64,000 nucleotides of DNA, taken from NCBI GenBank assembly GCA_047030855.1, contig JBKYIJ010000008.1:744001-808000 (forward strand), read 5' to 3'. This document shows positions 1 to 9,905 of this stretch, in pieces; position 1 is the first letter of the stretch; each line of letters opens with the position of its first letter. The stretch comes from QVMM01 sp047030855 (GTDB lineage: Bacteria; Bacteroidota; Bacteroidia; Bacteroidales; Dysgonomonadaceae). Position numbers and translations under genes: made by a program. The notes beneath the pieces were generated by a model. The model was not told where the DNA came from and searched no databases. It saw nothing but the letters and a program-made list of their open reading frames with translations.

Positions 1-275
1 GTCAGTTTTTGGGTAGAAATATAGTTTTTTTGCGGTTTAGGATCATCAATATCGGTTGATCCCTGATTTGGTGTTTCTTCATTTATAACCGTCAATCCTT
101 TTTGGAAAGTGTCGAACTCCGCTAAACTTTCATCATAAGCGACACCCTCCTTTTTAAAATATAAATGATGCACGAAGATAAAACCGCCTAAACACACAAT
201 TAATATAAGAAGCAGTATTATAGCACGCTTATCGCCATTAGAGAAGTAAAAAAATTCTTTCCATAGTACTTTCAT
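1..275 (-). CDS. Helix-hairpin-helix (ComEA-like) protein, N-terminal part, cut by window edge
   Basis: A minus-strand reading frame opens with ATG at 275-273 and runs off the left edge without a stop, giving about 91 residues. It starts MKVLWKEFFYFSNGDKRA, followed by a strongly hydrophobic stretch (about residues 19-40) and then a polar linker rich in Asp, Asn and Pro. This N-terminus, a WKEFFYFS motif with a basic stretch and a single membrane anchor, is the pattern I know from Bacteroidetes helix-hairpin-helix proteins of the ComEA type. The HhH repeats themselves would lie beyond the window, so the family call rests on the N-terminus only. It is transcribed divergently from the susC gene, with 228 nt between them. 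Confidence 0.6.
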   Translation of the reverse strand, partial: MKVLWKEFFYFSNGDKRAIILLLILIVCLGGFIFVHHLYFKKEGVAYDESLAEFDTFQKGLTVINEETPNQGSTDIDDPKPQKNYISTQKL

Positions 276-378
276 AAACCGCACATATTTTTTACAAAAA
301 GGAGATTCGATTCAGCTGCAAATTTATAATAAAAGATTAAAGAATATTAATATATCAAACATACCGAAATGTTATTTT

Positions 379-411
379 ATATCAAAAACTATATTATTAA
401 TATCAAAAACT
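379..411 (+). promoter_or_regulatory. Direct repeat upstream of susC, candidate activator site
   Basis: Two identical copies of ATATCAAAAACT lie at 379-390 and 400-411, 21 bp apart start to start, which is two helical turns. They sit 25 bp upstream of the -7 box at 437-444, so with a start near 451 the copies are centred at about -66 and -45. AraC-family activators typically bind such direct repeats next to the promoter. The AraC-type gene at 33331 is the only regulator seen in the locus. The link is inference. Confidence 0.5.
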
Positions 412-436
412 CCACTGATTAAAATAAAGGCTCGTT

Positions 437-444
437 TAATTTTG
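437..444 (+). promoter_or_regulatory. Bacteroidetes -7 promoter box for the PUL (susC)
   Basis: TAATTTTG matches the Bacteroidetes -7 consensus TAnnTTTG exactly. There is no TTTG-type -33 element at the usual 19-21 bp upstream, as expected for an activator-dependent promoter. The susC ATG follows 60 bp downstream. The rest of 276-503 is AT-rich and holds no gene. Confidence 0.55.
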
Positions 445-503
445 CATTCACAGTATGTATGATACCATTAGAAAGCATGTTAACTTAAATTAAATTTTTA
501 ACC

Positions 504-3500
504 ATGGAAAAATGTATTAAAAAAAAGAAGGCGACTTCTTATCTCAAATTTTTAATGTTATTTCCCCTATTCCTTTTTTACAGTAGTTTGGCTTTTTCTC
601 AAGGCAGCATAACTGTAAGCGGATCTGTTCAGGATGAAATGGGAGCACTTCCGGGAGTAAGCGTAGCTATTAAAGGTACAACCAACGGAACTCTAACCGA
701 TCTGGACGGTAAGTACACAATTACAGTCAGCAGCGAAAAAGATGTCCTTACATTTTCTTTCGTCGGGTATGAATCCCAAAATATAACCGTAGGGACATCC
801 CGAACAATTAATATCGAACTCAAACCCGAAGCCAGTTCACTGGACGAGGTTGTAGTTATCGGATACGGTACTATGCGAAAAAAAGATCTTACCGGAGCTT
901 CGTCTTCCATTCAGGGAACTGAGATCAAACAAGTTCCTGTAACAACAACGGCACAAGCTTTAACGGGACGCGTGGCAGGAGTTAACATCACCACACAAAG
1001 TGGTGCTCCCGGATCCCCCATCAACGTAGTAGTCAGAGGAGGAACCTCTATTACTCAAAGCAATGCCCCCCTTTACGTTGTTGACGGATTTCAGGTTGAC
1101 GATGCTCTAAGGAAAATAGACGCTTCGGACATCGAATCCATTGATGTACTGAAAGATGCGTCTTCAACAGCGATCTACGGGGCAAGAGGTGCGAACGGAG
1201 TTATTCTCATTACGACAAAATCGGGAAAACAAGGCAAAGTACAGATTGACTACAACGGATACCTAAGTTTCCAAAGCTTAGGTAAAAAACTGGACGTACT
1301 CGGTCCTTTAGATTTTGTTGATCTACAGTATGAACGACGCGTGTTGTCAAAAGGAAACCTATCGGACTTTGAAGACGAATATGGACCTTACAGCAAAATA
1401 CAGGAAGAATATGCTCACAGAAAAGGCATCGACTGGCAGGAAGAAATGTTCGGAGGAACAGCCCTGATGCAAAACCATAACGTTTCTATATCGGGAGGTT
1501 CTGAAAAAACAAGATTTAATGTCAGCTATACAAATACTTCGGAAGACGGTATATTGGAAAAAACAGGATATTATAAAAACAATCTTCGCGCAAGGTTGAT
1601 GCAGGAATTGCACAAACGCGTGAGATTCAACATGAACATAAACTTTGCCGACACTAAAGTTATGGGTGGCGGAGACTTGGCAGGCAAGCTTAAAATGACG
1701 GTACTTCAACGCCCGACAGGAGGTATCGTCCATACTGACGAAGAACTTCTGTCGCTTGTAACGGACGCTTGGGCGGACAAGGATAGCGGATATGAACTGG
1801 AAAATCCGATTATGGCTAACAAATCGGTAACAAAAAAGAGAAAAACAAGAATATTTGACGCAAACGCATCTTTAGACATAGATATTATCAAAGATTTGGT
1901 GTTCAAAGCTGCGGGCAGCTATTCTTGGACACAAGTCAGAGACGACATGTTTGATAAAGGTTTGACTCGCGATGCCAGAAACAAATTCGGAGGCCCTTAC
2001 GGATACAGAAACAATGAAGAAAATTATACATGGCAACAAACCAATACGCTTTCTTACAAAATATCCTTTGACGATAAGAATCATCTTGACGCAATGCTCG
2101 GGAATGAAGTTCTATTCGAAGATAAACAATATATAAAATCGGGAAACAAACGTTTTCCCGATGACAACTTAGGATTGAACAACATGGAATTTGGTGAAAT
2201 AACCGATCCAAACTCATCATTCAAAGCGCAGTCGACAATGGCTTCATTCTTCGGACGCGTGTTCTACAATTATGACGACAGATACCTCGCTACGTTCACA
2301 ATGCGCGCGGACGGATCTTCCAAGTTTGCGAAAGGCAACAGATGGGGATACTTCCCTTCTGCATCGGTCGCTTGGCGTATCAATCAGGAAAATTTCATGA
2401 AAGATCTGACTTTCTTCTCTAACCTGAAACTTCGTTTGGGATACGGAACTTCGGGGAACAACAGAATTGAAGACGCCAGTTTCGCAACGCTGTATCCAAT
2501 ATCCAAATATTCAATAGCAGGAGCGGGAAAACCTGTACTCATACCTTCAAACCTTTTGGGAAATCCTGAATTGAAATGGGAAACGAACAAATCTTTCAAC
2601 ATAGGATTGGATTTCGGGATAATCAACAACCGGTTAAGCGGTTCTATCGACTTCTTCCGAAATAAAACCGATGATCTGTTATTGTTGGTAAACCTGCCGT
2701 CCATGACGGGATACGAAAATCAATTCCAAAACATCGGATCGACAAGAGTACAAGGACTCGAAATTCAGTTGAGTTCCACAAACATCAACACAAGAGATTT
2801 CACATGGACAACCGACTTTAATATCGCATTCACAAAATCAAAGGTATTGAAACTATACGGAACAGGCGATGACGACTATATACTGAAAGACGACTTCAAA
2901 GTTCAGATAAACAAGGAAATGGGACAAATGTACGGATACCTGTATGACGGTATTTACACAGTCGACGATTTCAAACAAAATGCCGACGGAACATATACCC
3001 TAAAAGACGGTGTCGCATATGCGAAATCAAGAAAAAAATCAGACGTTAAACCGGGAGATATAAAATTTAAAGCCATAAACGGATCGACAGACGACGCAGG
3101 AAACCCTGTATGGGACGGTGACGACAGAACCATCATCGGAAACGGAAACCCTGATTTCTACGGAGGTATCACAAACACGTTCAAATACAAAGGTTTTGAT
3201 TTGTCCATCTTCCTGAACTTCGTTGTAGGCAATGACATTCTTAATATGAGCAATATGCGTTTCGCAAACACTAAATCATACGATCAGAATACATTATCTA
3301 TCATGGCTCAGAGATTTAAACTTATCGATCCTTTAACAGGAGCCGAAACGACGAATCTTGACCGATTGAGAGAAATAAATCCGAATGCCAGATATTGGAA
3401 CGTAGGCCCTAACAACAGAGACTATCAGACTGTTAACTCATATTATGTTGAAGACGGATCGTTCCTGCGTATCAACAACATTTCGCTGGGATATACATTA

Positions 3501-3698
3501 CCAAAGAATATTGTCAGCAAATTGGGATTGCAATATTGCCGTGTATACGGAACACTGAACAACATACACACATTCACGGATTATTCGGGATATGATCCGG
3601 AAGTTGCAAGCAACAACAGCGCTATCACTCCGGGAGTGGACAACTCCACATATCCTAAGTCTAAAAGTTTTGTATTTGGTTTAAATCTAACTTTCTAA
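504..3698 (+). CDS. SusC-family TonB-linked outer membrane transporter
   Basis: This 1064-residue protein imports oligosaccharides across the outer membrane with its SusD partner, powered by TonB. Residues 1 to about 33 form a signal peptide. Residues about 38-112 are a carboxypeptidase-regulatory-like domain (GxVxDExGxLPGVSV pattern). The SusC signature DEVVVIGYG lies at about 114-122, and the plug domain (to about 225) contains DASSTAIYGARGANGVI. The rest is the 22-strand barrel, ending in the aromatic FGLNLTF. The length is normal for the family. The SusD gene follows after 13 nt. It is the first gene of the PUL and lies downstream of the -7 box at 437. The neighbouring pectinases suggest rhamnogalacturonan or galacturonan oligosaccharides as ligand; this is inferred from context. 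Confidence 0.95.
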   Translation: MEKCIKKKKATSYLKFLMLFPLFLFYSSLAFSQGSITVSGSVQDEMGALPGVSVAIKGTTNGTLTDLDGKYTITVSSEKDVLTFSFVGYESQNITVGTSRTINIELKPEASSLDEVVVIGYGTMRKKDLTGASSSIQGTEIKQVPVTTTAQALTGRVAGVNITTQSGAPGSPINVVVRGGTSITQSNAPLYVVDGFQVDDALRKIDASDIESIDVLKDASSTAIYGARGANGVILITTKSGKQGKVQIDYNGYLSFQSLGKKLDVLGPLDFVDLQYERRVLSKGNLSDFEDEYGPYSKIQEEYAHRKGIDWQEEMFGGTALMQNHNVSISGGSEKTRFNVSYTNTSEDGILEKTGYYKNNLRARLMQELHKRVRFNMNINFADTKVMGGGDLAGKLKMTVLQRPTGGIVHTDEELLSLVTDAWADKDSGYELENPIMANKSVTKKRKTRIFDANASLDIDIIKDLVFKAAGSYSWTQVRDDMFDKGLTRDARNKFGGPYGYRNNEENYTWQQTNTLSYKISFDDKNHLDAMLGNEVLFEDKQYIKSGNKRFPDDNLGLNNMEFGEITDPNSSFKAQSTMASFFGRVFYNYDDRYLATFTMRADGSSKFAKGNRWGYFPSASVAWRINQENFMKDLTFFSNLKLRLGYGTSGNNRIEDASFATLYPISKYSIAGAGKPVLIPSNLLGNPELKWETNKSFNIGLDFGIINNRLSGSIDFFRNKTDDLLLLVNLPSMTGYENQFQNIGSTRVQGLEIQLSSTNINTRDFTWTTDFNIAFTKSKVLKLYGTGDDDYILKDDFKVQINKEMGQMYGYLYDGIYTVDDFKQNADGTYTLKDGVAYAKSRKKSDVKPGDIKFKAINGSTDDAGNPVWDGDDRTIIGNGNPDFYGGITNTFKYKGFDLSIFLNFVVGNDILNMSNMRFANTKSYDQNTLSIMAQRFKLIDPLTGAETTNLDRLREINPNARYWNVGPNNRDYQTVNSYYVEDGSFLRINNISLGYTLPKNIVSKLGLQYCRVYGTLNNIHTFTDYSGYDPEVASNNSAITPGVDNSTYPKSKSFVFGLNLTF

Positions 3699-3711
3699 AA
3701 ATAAAACTTAC

Positions 3712-5535
3712 ATGAAAACATATATAAAAACAATAAAAAACATAAGCCTTTCGATCGTTATAGCCGCAGGTTTTACATCCTGTGAGGATTTTCTTGACAA
3801 AGGTTCCATGTCTTCTTTCGAAAAAGAAAACGCTTTCGAAACGGTATACCGTGCCGAAATGTCGACAATGGGCGTTTACACCAATATGCGTAACAACGAA
3901 ATACTTACCTATATGAACTATGGGACGGACGAAGCCCAGAGTTCCGCAGCAACGTCCAACTCAGCCAATCAGACAGCCAATTATGAGTATTCCGCAACTT
4001 CCATAAACAAGTATATGAATACGCTCTATATCCAGATCGGAAAAGCAAACGAATGTATCAAACAAATACCTCAGATGCCGCAATATTCCAACGGCAGCGA
4101 AAGCGATAAGGCTAAACTAAAAAAATATCTCGGCGAAGCGCTTACTTTGAGAGCCATCTATTATCTGGATCTGATACGGCTTTGGGGTGATGTGCCTTAT
4201 GTTACGGAACCTGTGAACGAAAAGAAACCGGAAATAAGATATCCAAGAACAAACCGCGACACAATATACGACGGAATCATAAAAGATTTGCAACTGGCGG
4301 AAGAACTGGTTCCATGGCAATCCGAGACAGGAACAACCAGCGAACGTATAAGCAAGCAGGCGGTTAAAGCATTTTTGGCAAGAACGGCTTTGTATGCGGC
4401 AGGATATTCTTTACGCTGGGATTTGAACTCGTACGATCAGGGAACCGTGAAAATGGCACGGAGAGCAGATCAGGCACGCATCAACGAACTTTACAGAATT
4501 GCACGGAAAGCAGCTTATGACATCATAGAGCATAACGAGAATGACCTGAACGATTCGTTCGAACAAGTATTCCGCAACTATGCCACAAAAGTATTGGACA
4601 GTAAGGAAACTATTTTCGAAATAGGACAGAACGGCTCGGTTGACAACAACATAAGAGTCGGTTATACCAACGGTATGAAGATAAACCAGAATTCTATCTA
4701 TGGAAAGGGAGAACCCAACGGCTATGTATTGCCGACATTCTACTACTCGTTTGCCGATGGAGACTTACGCAGGGATGTGTCGATCACAAACTATGAAATC
4801 ACCTATAACGGAACGACAGGAAACTCCGAATTGCATATTATCGACCTGACCAACTTCCGTTTCGGTAAATTCCGTTTGCCTTGGAAAAAGACAAAATCCG
4901 ATCAGCCGCTTATGACAAGTATCAACTGGCCTATGATGCGTTACTCCGATGTCTTGCTGATGTTTGCCGAAGCTGACAATGAAGTGAATCACGGTCCTTC
5001 TGCCGAAGCTGTCAAACAATTCGAGAAAGTACGTACACGTGCATTTGGCGGAGACGCTTCAAAAATCGGGGCAACACCGACCGATTATGACGGTTTCTTC
5101 AAAGCTGTTGTACAGGAAAGAGCATGGGAACTTGCTTTTGAAGACTATCGTAAAACAGACCTTATACGCTGGAACATATTGGGAGAAACTATTGCTGACA
5201 CTAAAGCCAATCTGGCTAAAATAGCTAAAAGAGAAGCTCCTTACAACACTATTGAGGAAGCAAGAGCTTATAAAGTTGAAATCGGGACGTATGAAGACAA
5301 ACACGTAAAGTTGGATTATATCCCTGTTTCGGCAAGTGAAATAGCAGCCGGGTATACACCGCCGACAGGATATAAACTAAAAACTTACAACAATCTGAAA
5401 ACTGATGCCAAAGACGGATTCATTGTCAATTTCGCAAGAAGCTACGAAGCCAACAAAGTAGAGCTTTATCCGATCAATCAGGAGATAATGGACTTGAACA
5501 AAGGCTTTGCAGGACAACAGCACCCTAAATATTAA
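3712..5535 (+). CDS. SusD/RagB-family surface glycan-binding lipoprotein
   Basis: The 607-residue protein is the SusD partner that caps the SusC transporter and captures glycan at the cell surface. It has a lipoprotein signal with the lipidated Cys at residue 24, followed by E-D, the acidic pattern that routes Bacteroidetes lipoproteins to the outer surface. Residues about 70-230 hold the helical TPR-like part typical of SusD (ALTLRAIYYLDLIRLWGDVPY near residue 142). The C-terminal part has FEDYRKTDLIRWN and ends ELYPINQEIMDLNKG, the classic RagB/SusD ending. It starts 13 nt after susC and stops 2 nt before the pectate lyase, so all three are probably co-transcribed. Confidence 0.95.
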   Translation: MKTYIKTIKNISLSIVIAAGFTSCEDFLDKGSMSSFEKENAFETVYRAEMSTMGVYTNMRNNEILTYMNYGTDEAQSSAATSNSANQTANYEYSATSINKYMNTLYIQIGKANECIKQIPQMPQYSNGSESDKAKLKKYLGEALTLRAIYYLDLIRLWGDVPYVTEPVNEKKPEIRYPRTNRDTIYDGIIKDLQLAEELVPWQSETGTTSERISKQAVKAFLARTALYAAGYSLRWDLNSYDQGTVKMARRADQARINELYRIARKAAYDIIEHNENDLNDSFEQVFRNYATKVLDSKETIFEIGQNGSVDNNIRVGYTNGMKINQNSIYGKGEPNGYVLPTFYYSFADGDLRRDVSITNYEITYNGTTGNSELHIIDLTNFRFGKFRLPWKKTKSDQPLMTSINWPMMRYSDVLLMFAEADNEVNHGPSAEAVKQFEKVRTRAFGGDASKIGATPTDYDGFFKAVVQERAWELAFEDYRKTDLIRWNILGETIADTKANLAKIAKREAPYNTIEEARAYKVEIGTYEDKHVKLDYIPVSASEIAAGYTPPTGYKLKTYNNLKTDAKDGFIVNFARSYEANKVELYPINQEIMDLNKGFAGQQHPKY

Positions 5536-5537
5536 CA

Positions 5538-6848
5538 ATGAAAACTTCATTCTCCATAATGACAATTTTACTTCTGTTATGCTGCAGCTTAGCGAATGCA
5601 CAGCAGACAGCATTTCCGGGAGCCGAAGGTGGAGGTAAATACGCTTCCGGCGGACGCGGAGGCAAAGTTATCACGGTAACGAATCTGAACGATTCGGGAG
5701 AAGGAAGCTTACGCCATGCCATTGAGCAAAAAGGAGCCCGTATAATCGTTTTTGCGGTGGATGGCACAATCGAGTTAAAGTCAAAATTAGTTATAACAAA
5801 CGACAGCATCACCATTGCCGGGCAAACAGCGCCCGGTGATGGCATCTGTCTTAAAGGCTATCCTTTCTATGTCAGGGCGAACAATGTCATAATACGTTAT
5901 ATCCGATCAAGGATGGGCGACGAAAGCGGACGCGAAGATGATGCAATGGGTGCGATGAGAGTCAAAGATTTAATCATAGATCATTGTTCTGCCTCATGGT
6001 CGGTAGACGAATGTCTGACTGTTTACAGATCGGAAAATCTAACAGTGCAATGGTGCATGATTACGCACAGCCTGTCAAAATCCGTCCACAAAAAAGGTGC
6101 TCACGGATTCGGCGGTATATGGGGCGGCGGAAACGCTACATTTCATCACAACCTGATAGCAAATCACACAAGCCGAAACCCTCGTTTTGCATCCGATGGG
6201 TATTCTCCTGTCGATTTCCGAAATAATGTAGTTTACAACTGGGGCTTTAAGTCGGCTTACGGAGGAGGACAGGGCGGAAAAATAAATTTCGTGGGAAACT
6301 ATTATAAACCGGGACCTGCCACAATAGAAGAAAAAAAGGAATGTTTTTTAGATCCCGCCGATGACGGAACAGGCTCCTACTACTTAGCCGACAACATCAT
6401 GTACGGCAGTAAATCCGTAACGGATGACAATTGGCAGGGAGTCGGCAAAAAGAAAAAATACACAAAAGCAAATAAACCATTTCAGATGGAAGCTATTAAA
6501 CAAGATTCTCCTGAAACGGCATACATACGAGTTTTACTCGATGCGGGCTGTAGTCTCAGACGAGACAGTTACGATAAAAGGATAATGGAAGAAGTTGCCA
6601 CGGGAACGGCATCGGGCACTGGAACATTCGGAAACGGGCACAATGGAATAATAGATTCTCCTGACGATGTCGGAGGATGGCCTTGCCTGAGAAAAGGCGT
6701 TTATCCGAAAGACAGCGACAACGACGGAATGCCCGACTATTGGGAAATCAAAAACGGATTAAACCCTAACGACGGCTCAGACGCTTCTGTTTATAGCTTG
6801 GACAGCGGATACACGAACATAGAAGTCTATTTAAATTCGATTATATAA
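5538..6848 (+). CDS. Pectate lyase, polysaccharide lyase family 1
   Basis: The 436-residue protein should cleave polygalacturonate by beta-elimination. It has a signal peptide (about residues 1-21, ending ANAQ). The mature protein begins AFPGAEGGGKYASGGRGG, the hallmark of Bacteroidetes PL1 enzymes. The parallel beta-helix carries IIDHCSASWSVDE (about 145-157, equivalent to the vWiDH motif) and HTSRNPRF (about 210-217, containing the expected catalytic Arg). The C-terminus has a short calcium-binding thrombospondin-3-like segment, DSDNDGMPDYWE. ATG lies 2 nt after the susD stop. It probably makes unsaturated oligogalacturonides for the GH105 enzymes downstream. The subfamily is not determined. 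Confidence 0.92.
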   Translation: MKTSFSIMTILLLLCCSLANAQQTAFPGAEGGGKYASGGRGGKVITVTNLNDSGEGSLRHAIEQKGARIIVFAVDGTIELKSKLVITNDSITIAGQTAPGDGICLKGYPFYVRANNVIIRYIRSRMGDESGREDDAMGAMRVKDLIIDHCSASWSVDECLTVYRSENLTVQWCMITHSLSKSVHKKGAHGFGGIWGGGNATFHHNLIANHTSRNPRFASDGYSPVDFRNNVVYNWGFKSAYGGGQGGKINFVGNYYKPGPATIEEKKECFLDPADDGTGSYYLADNIMYGSKSVTDDNWQGVGKKKKYTKANKPFQMEAIKQDSPETAYIRVLLDAGCSLRRDSYDKRIMEEVATGTASGTGTFGNGHNGIIDSPDDVGGWPCLRKGVYPKDSDNDGMPDYWEIKNGLNPNDGSDASVYSLDSGYTNIEVYLNSII

Positions 6849-6862
6849 TTTGAAATAAAAAT

Positions 6863-7994
6863 ATGCGTAAATCACTATCCATATCATTTTTTTCAATCTT
6901 CTTCCTGACAGCTGTTGCTTTTGGGAGGGAAGAAAAGGATAGCAGCGCATATTTCATAAAAATAAAAGAAACCGCCGATACTTCCATTATAAGTAAATAT
7001 CCGACGGCACAAATATCCGATTTCAGTAAAAGCCTAAAACCTGTCGGTAGAATACTCGAAAGCGAAGGATACTATGTCTGGTGCTGTGCACCTATTTACG
7101 GAGAAGACGGCAAAGTTCACGTATTTTATTCGAGGTGGCCCGAAAAATACGGTATGGGAGGATGGATACATAAAAGCGAGATTGCCCATGCTGTAGCCGA
7201 CAAGCCCGAAGGACCTTATACCTATGTTTCAACGGTTCTGGCACCCCGTCAGGGATATTTCGACGCAACCACATGCCACAATCCTCATATACAACACATA
7301 AACGGTACGTACTATTTATTCTATATGGGTAACAGCGACGGAAAAGTATATACCAAAAGAATAGGATTGGCAAAATCCAAGTCGTTATACGGACCTTGGG
7401 AGAGATCCGATCAACCTGTTCTGGACGCAGGCAAATCGGGAGAATGGGACGATTGCGTAACAACAAACCCCGCCTTTATAATACATCCTGATGACGGAAA
7501 GGCTTGGCTATATTACAAATCATGGAATAAAGAAGCTTATCAGACAGAGAAAGGCGCTGTCAGAGCCAACAGGAAATACGGATTGGCGATAGCCGACAAC
7601 GTTGAAGGGAAATATACAAGGTATGAAGGAAACCCTGTTATTGATTTATCTGTACATGGCGGAAACAAACAAGTGGAAGATGCCTTCATATTTATAGAAG
7701 ACGGCAAATATAAAATGCTGATGAGAGACATGGGATATTTTGATCATTATGTCGGACTGATCTTCGAATCGGAGGACGGCATACGCTGGTCAGACCCCCG
7801 GATAGCGTGGTTCGGGAGCAGATACATATCTGGATGAGCCTGCCGCACCGAAACACCTGAAACGCTACGGACGTTTCGAAAGACCTCAGTTACTGATGAA
7901 AGACGGTAAACCGGAATATATGTTTAATGCCATGCAGGGAGGAAAATATAATACAGCCTCAGGATTCGTATTTAAAATAAACAACCAAAAATAA
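6863..7994 (+). pseudogene. GH43-like five-bladed propeller glycosidase, frameshifted near the C-terminus
   Basis: The first frame (6863-7837, 324 residues) has a signal peptide and then repeated propeller motifs (HVFYSRWP, TYYLFYMGNSDG, AWLYYKSW, YKMLMRDMGYF). These fit the GH43/GH117-like superfamily of secreted glycosidases. It stops abruptly after WFGSRYISG. Dropping one G from the GGG at 7814-7816 restores WFGADTYLDEPAAPKHLKR and a further reading frame to the TAA at 7994, with a normal end (TASGFVFKINNQK). The repaired protein would be 376 residues. The break is a single +1 in a homopolymer and may be a sequencing error. The gene sits between the pectate lyase and the surface protein and follows the lyase by 14 nt. 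The substrate is unknown, probably an arabinose- or galactose-type pectin side chain. Confidence 0.7.
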
Positions 7995-8001
7995 AACCAA
8001 C

Positions 8002-8029
8002 GTTATAAGAAAAATTTAATCCTTATAAC
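8002..8029 (+). other. Intercistronic hairpin
   Basis: GTTATAAG (8002-8009) pairs with CTTATAAC (8022-8029) to form an 8-bp stem with a 12-nt loop. No T-run follows, so it is not a clear terminator. It may act in mRNA processing or stability between the GH43-like gene and the next one. Confidence 0.35.
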
Positions 8030-8065
8030 AAACCAAACTATTCATTAATTTTAAATTAATTTATC

Positions 8066-9845
8066 ATGAAAAAAAAATCTACTCACCCTCTTCGCTATAT
8101 TTTTAGCGACATGTTTCTCTTGTTTTTCGCAAGGCGATATTTTATTTGAAACAGACTTTAAAACGCTGCCCGCGGAAGCTGAATTTGTGAAAGGCGACAT
8201 ATTTAAAGCCTCAAAAGATAATATTGGTGCTGAAACAGAAAAAGGAGGCATAATTTTTGGCGCTGGTATTAACGGACAAAGGATCAATCTTAACACGGAT
8301 CAAAGTGCAAACCAATTCGGAAGCGGTGCAACCTCTTACGTTTCAGAAACGGCGGAAGACGACGGAGCACGGAACGGGGCTATAAGCTTTATCAAAGCCG
8401 GACAAAATTTCGGCGGAGGATATGTAGTTACGCCAAAAGTACAAGGCCCTGCCAGAATTACTATATGGAATGCGGCGGGAGTAACCGACGATCAGGGAGT
8501 CAACGTTTATATCAACAACTCGGGTACTTTCGATTTTTTACAAGCATTTACTATCCCCGGAGGAAAAGTAATTAAGAAAAATTCATTCGTTTATGACGGA
8601 ACAGACGAATTTCAGGTAAAAATCGAGATGACGACAGACGACGGATACAACAATCAAAACTGCTATCTGTATGATATCGTTATAGAATCGACTGCTCCTC
8701 CGACAACGCCTTCTATTTATCTATCGTCAGACGTTGCGACTACACTGCAATCAATTTATCTGGGACAACCCTTAACCGATATTAGTTATCGTTGGGCAGG
8801 AACTGCCAATTCGGCTTCTGTAAACTGGGAAGGAACATCAAGCGCAACTACGGCTCCGGCAGGCGTTACCGTAAAAACAAACGCATGGGAAAGGACTCTT
8901 ACAATATCGGGAACACCCACAGCAGGCGGAGTTTACAATTATTCAGTAACTTCTTCGGACGGAACCAATACATCGCAAGCTCTTACAGGAACTTTGACTG
9001 TAAAAGACACCGACAAGAAAAAAATGGCTTACGTGACATCTGTAACAAGCGGACAACCGTCGTCTCTTGACGAACCTTTTATTAATGCCTTACAGAAAGC
9101 TTTTGATGTAAATATCATTTCAGCCAACACTAAGGGTGTGGATTATTCATTCTATGATATTCTTGTTTTAAGTGCAGTTCCAAGCTCAGGAAGCTCGGGA
9201 TTGTCTGAATTAAAGGAAGCTTCAATAACTAAGCCTTTCTTGAACATGAAAACATATCAGATGCAAAGCTCGCGTTGGGATTGGATTACAGGACAAGCCA
9301 ATACAGTTCAGACAACCATAGTTGTTCCTGATGGTGCTAAAAGTCACAGGATTTTCGATGGAATAACTTTCACGGGTGACGCTGCAAATGAAATAGTTGT
9401 AACGACAAAAACCGAAGGAAACTGCGTAGTAAAATTCGAGTCTTGGTCAAATGCATCCGTTACGCCTATTGTTTTAGCAACTGCTAAGGACGAAGGTGAA
9501 ACCGCAATAAGCTATGCGGAAGTACCTCAAGGAACAGTATTAAACGGGATGACAAACCCGACTCAAGCACCGCAAATCGTTCTTGGATTGAGCGAATCGG
9601 CTTGGGACGGACTTACAGAGGATGCCGTGAAATTAGCGGTAAACGCAGCGTATTATCTGTCGAATATTCCTCTCGGAATAACTCCCGAAAAAGTTGACAA
9701 TACCAACAAAACTGTTGTTGACAGACAATATTACGATTTGCTTGGAAAACCTGTTACTTCTGTACTGAACGGAATATTAATTGAAAAATCTGTTTACGAA
9801 GACGGTTCTGTATCGTTTAAAAAAGTTTACAAAAAAAATTATTAA
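8066..9845 (+). CDS. Secreted multidomain surface protein of unknown function, frameshift at A9 next to start
   Basis: The uninterrupted frame from GTG 8187 gives 552 residues, but the natural start is ATG 8066. ATG is followed by nine A (8069-8077). With eight A the protein would open MKKNLLTLFAIFLATCFSCFSQ, a perfect signal peptide continuing in frame as GDILFETDFK, for 592 residues in all. With nine A the frame is broken after the start. Visible parts are a beta-sandwich-like N-terminal half, an Ig-like segment (about residues 225-315, ending SQALTGTLTVKD) and a Rossmann-like part (KKMAYVTSVTSGQPSSLDE, YDILVLSAVP, VLGLSESAWDGL) resembling ThuA/class I glutaminase-like folds. The C-terminus (YYDLLGKPV..NGILIEKSVYEDGS) resembles sorting tails. 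No catalytic motif is recognisable. Its position in the PUL suggests a glycan-binding or novel degradative role. Confidence 0.65.
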
Positions 9846-9857
9846 ATAATCTTATTT

Positions 9858-9885
9858 CAGAGTGCGGATACTGATCCGCACTCTG
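9858..9885 (+). other. Strong intercistronic hairpin
   Basis: A perfect 12-bp inverted repeat, CAGAGTGCGGAT (9858-9869) and ATCCGCACTCTG (9874-9885), has a 4-nt loop. A T-run is lacking downstream, so full termination is doubtful. It may trim or protect the upstream mRNA, or attenuate expression of the genes that follow. Confidence 0.6.
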
Positions 9886-9905
9886 ATTAAAAACTAATTC
9901 GAATT

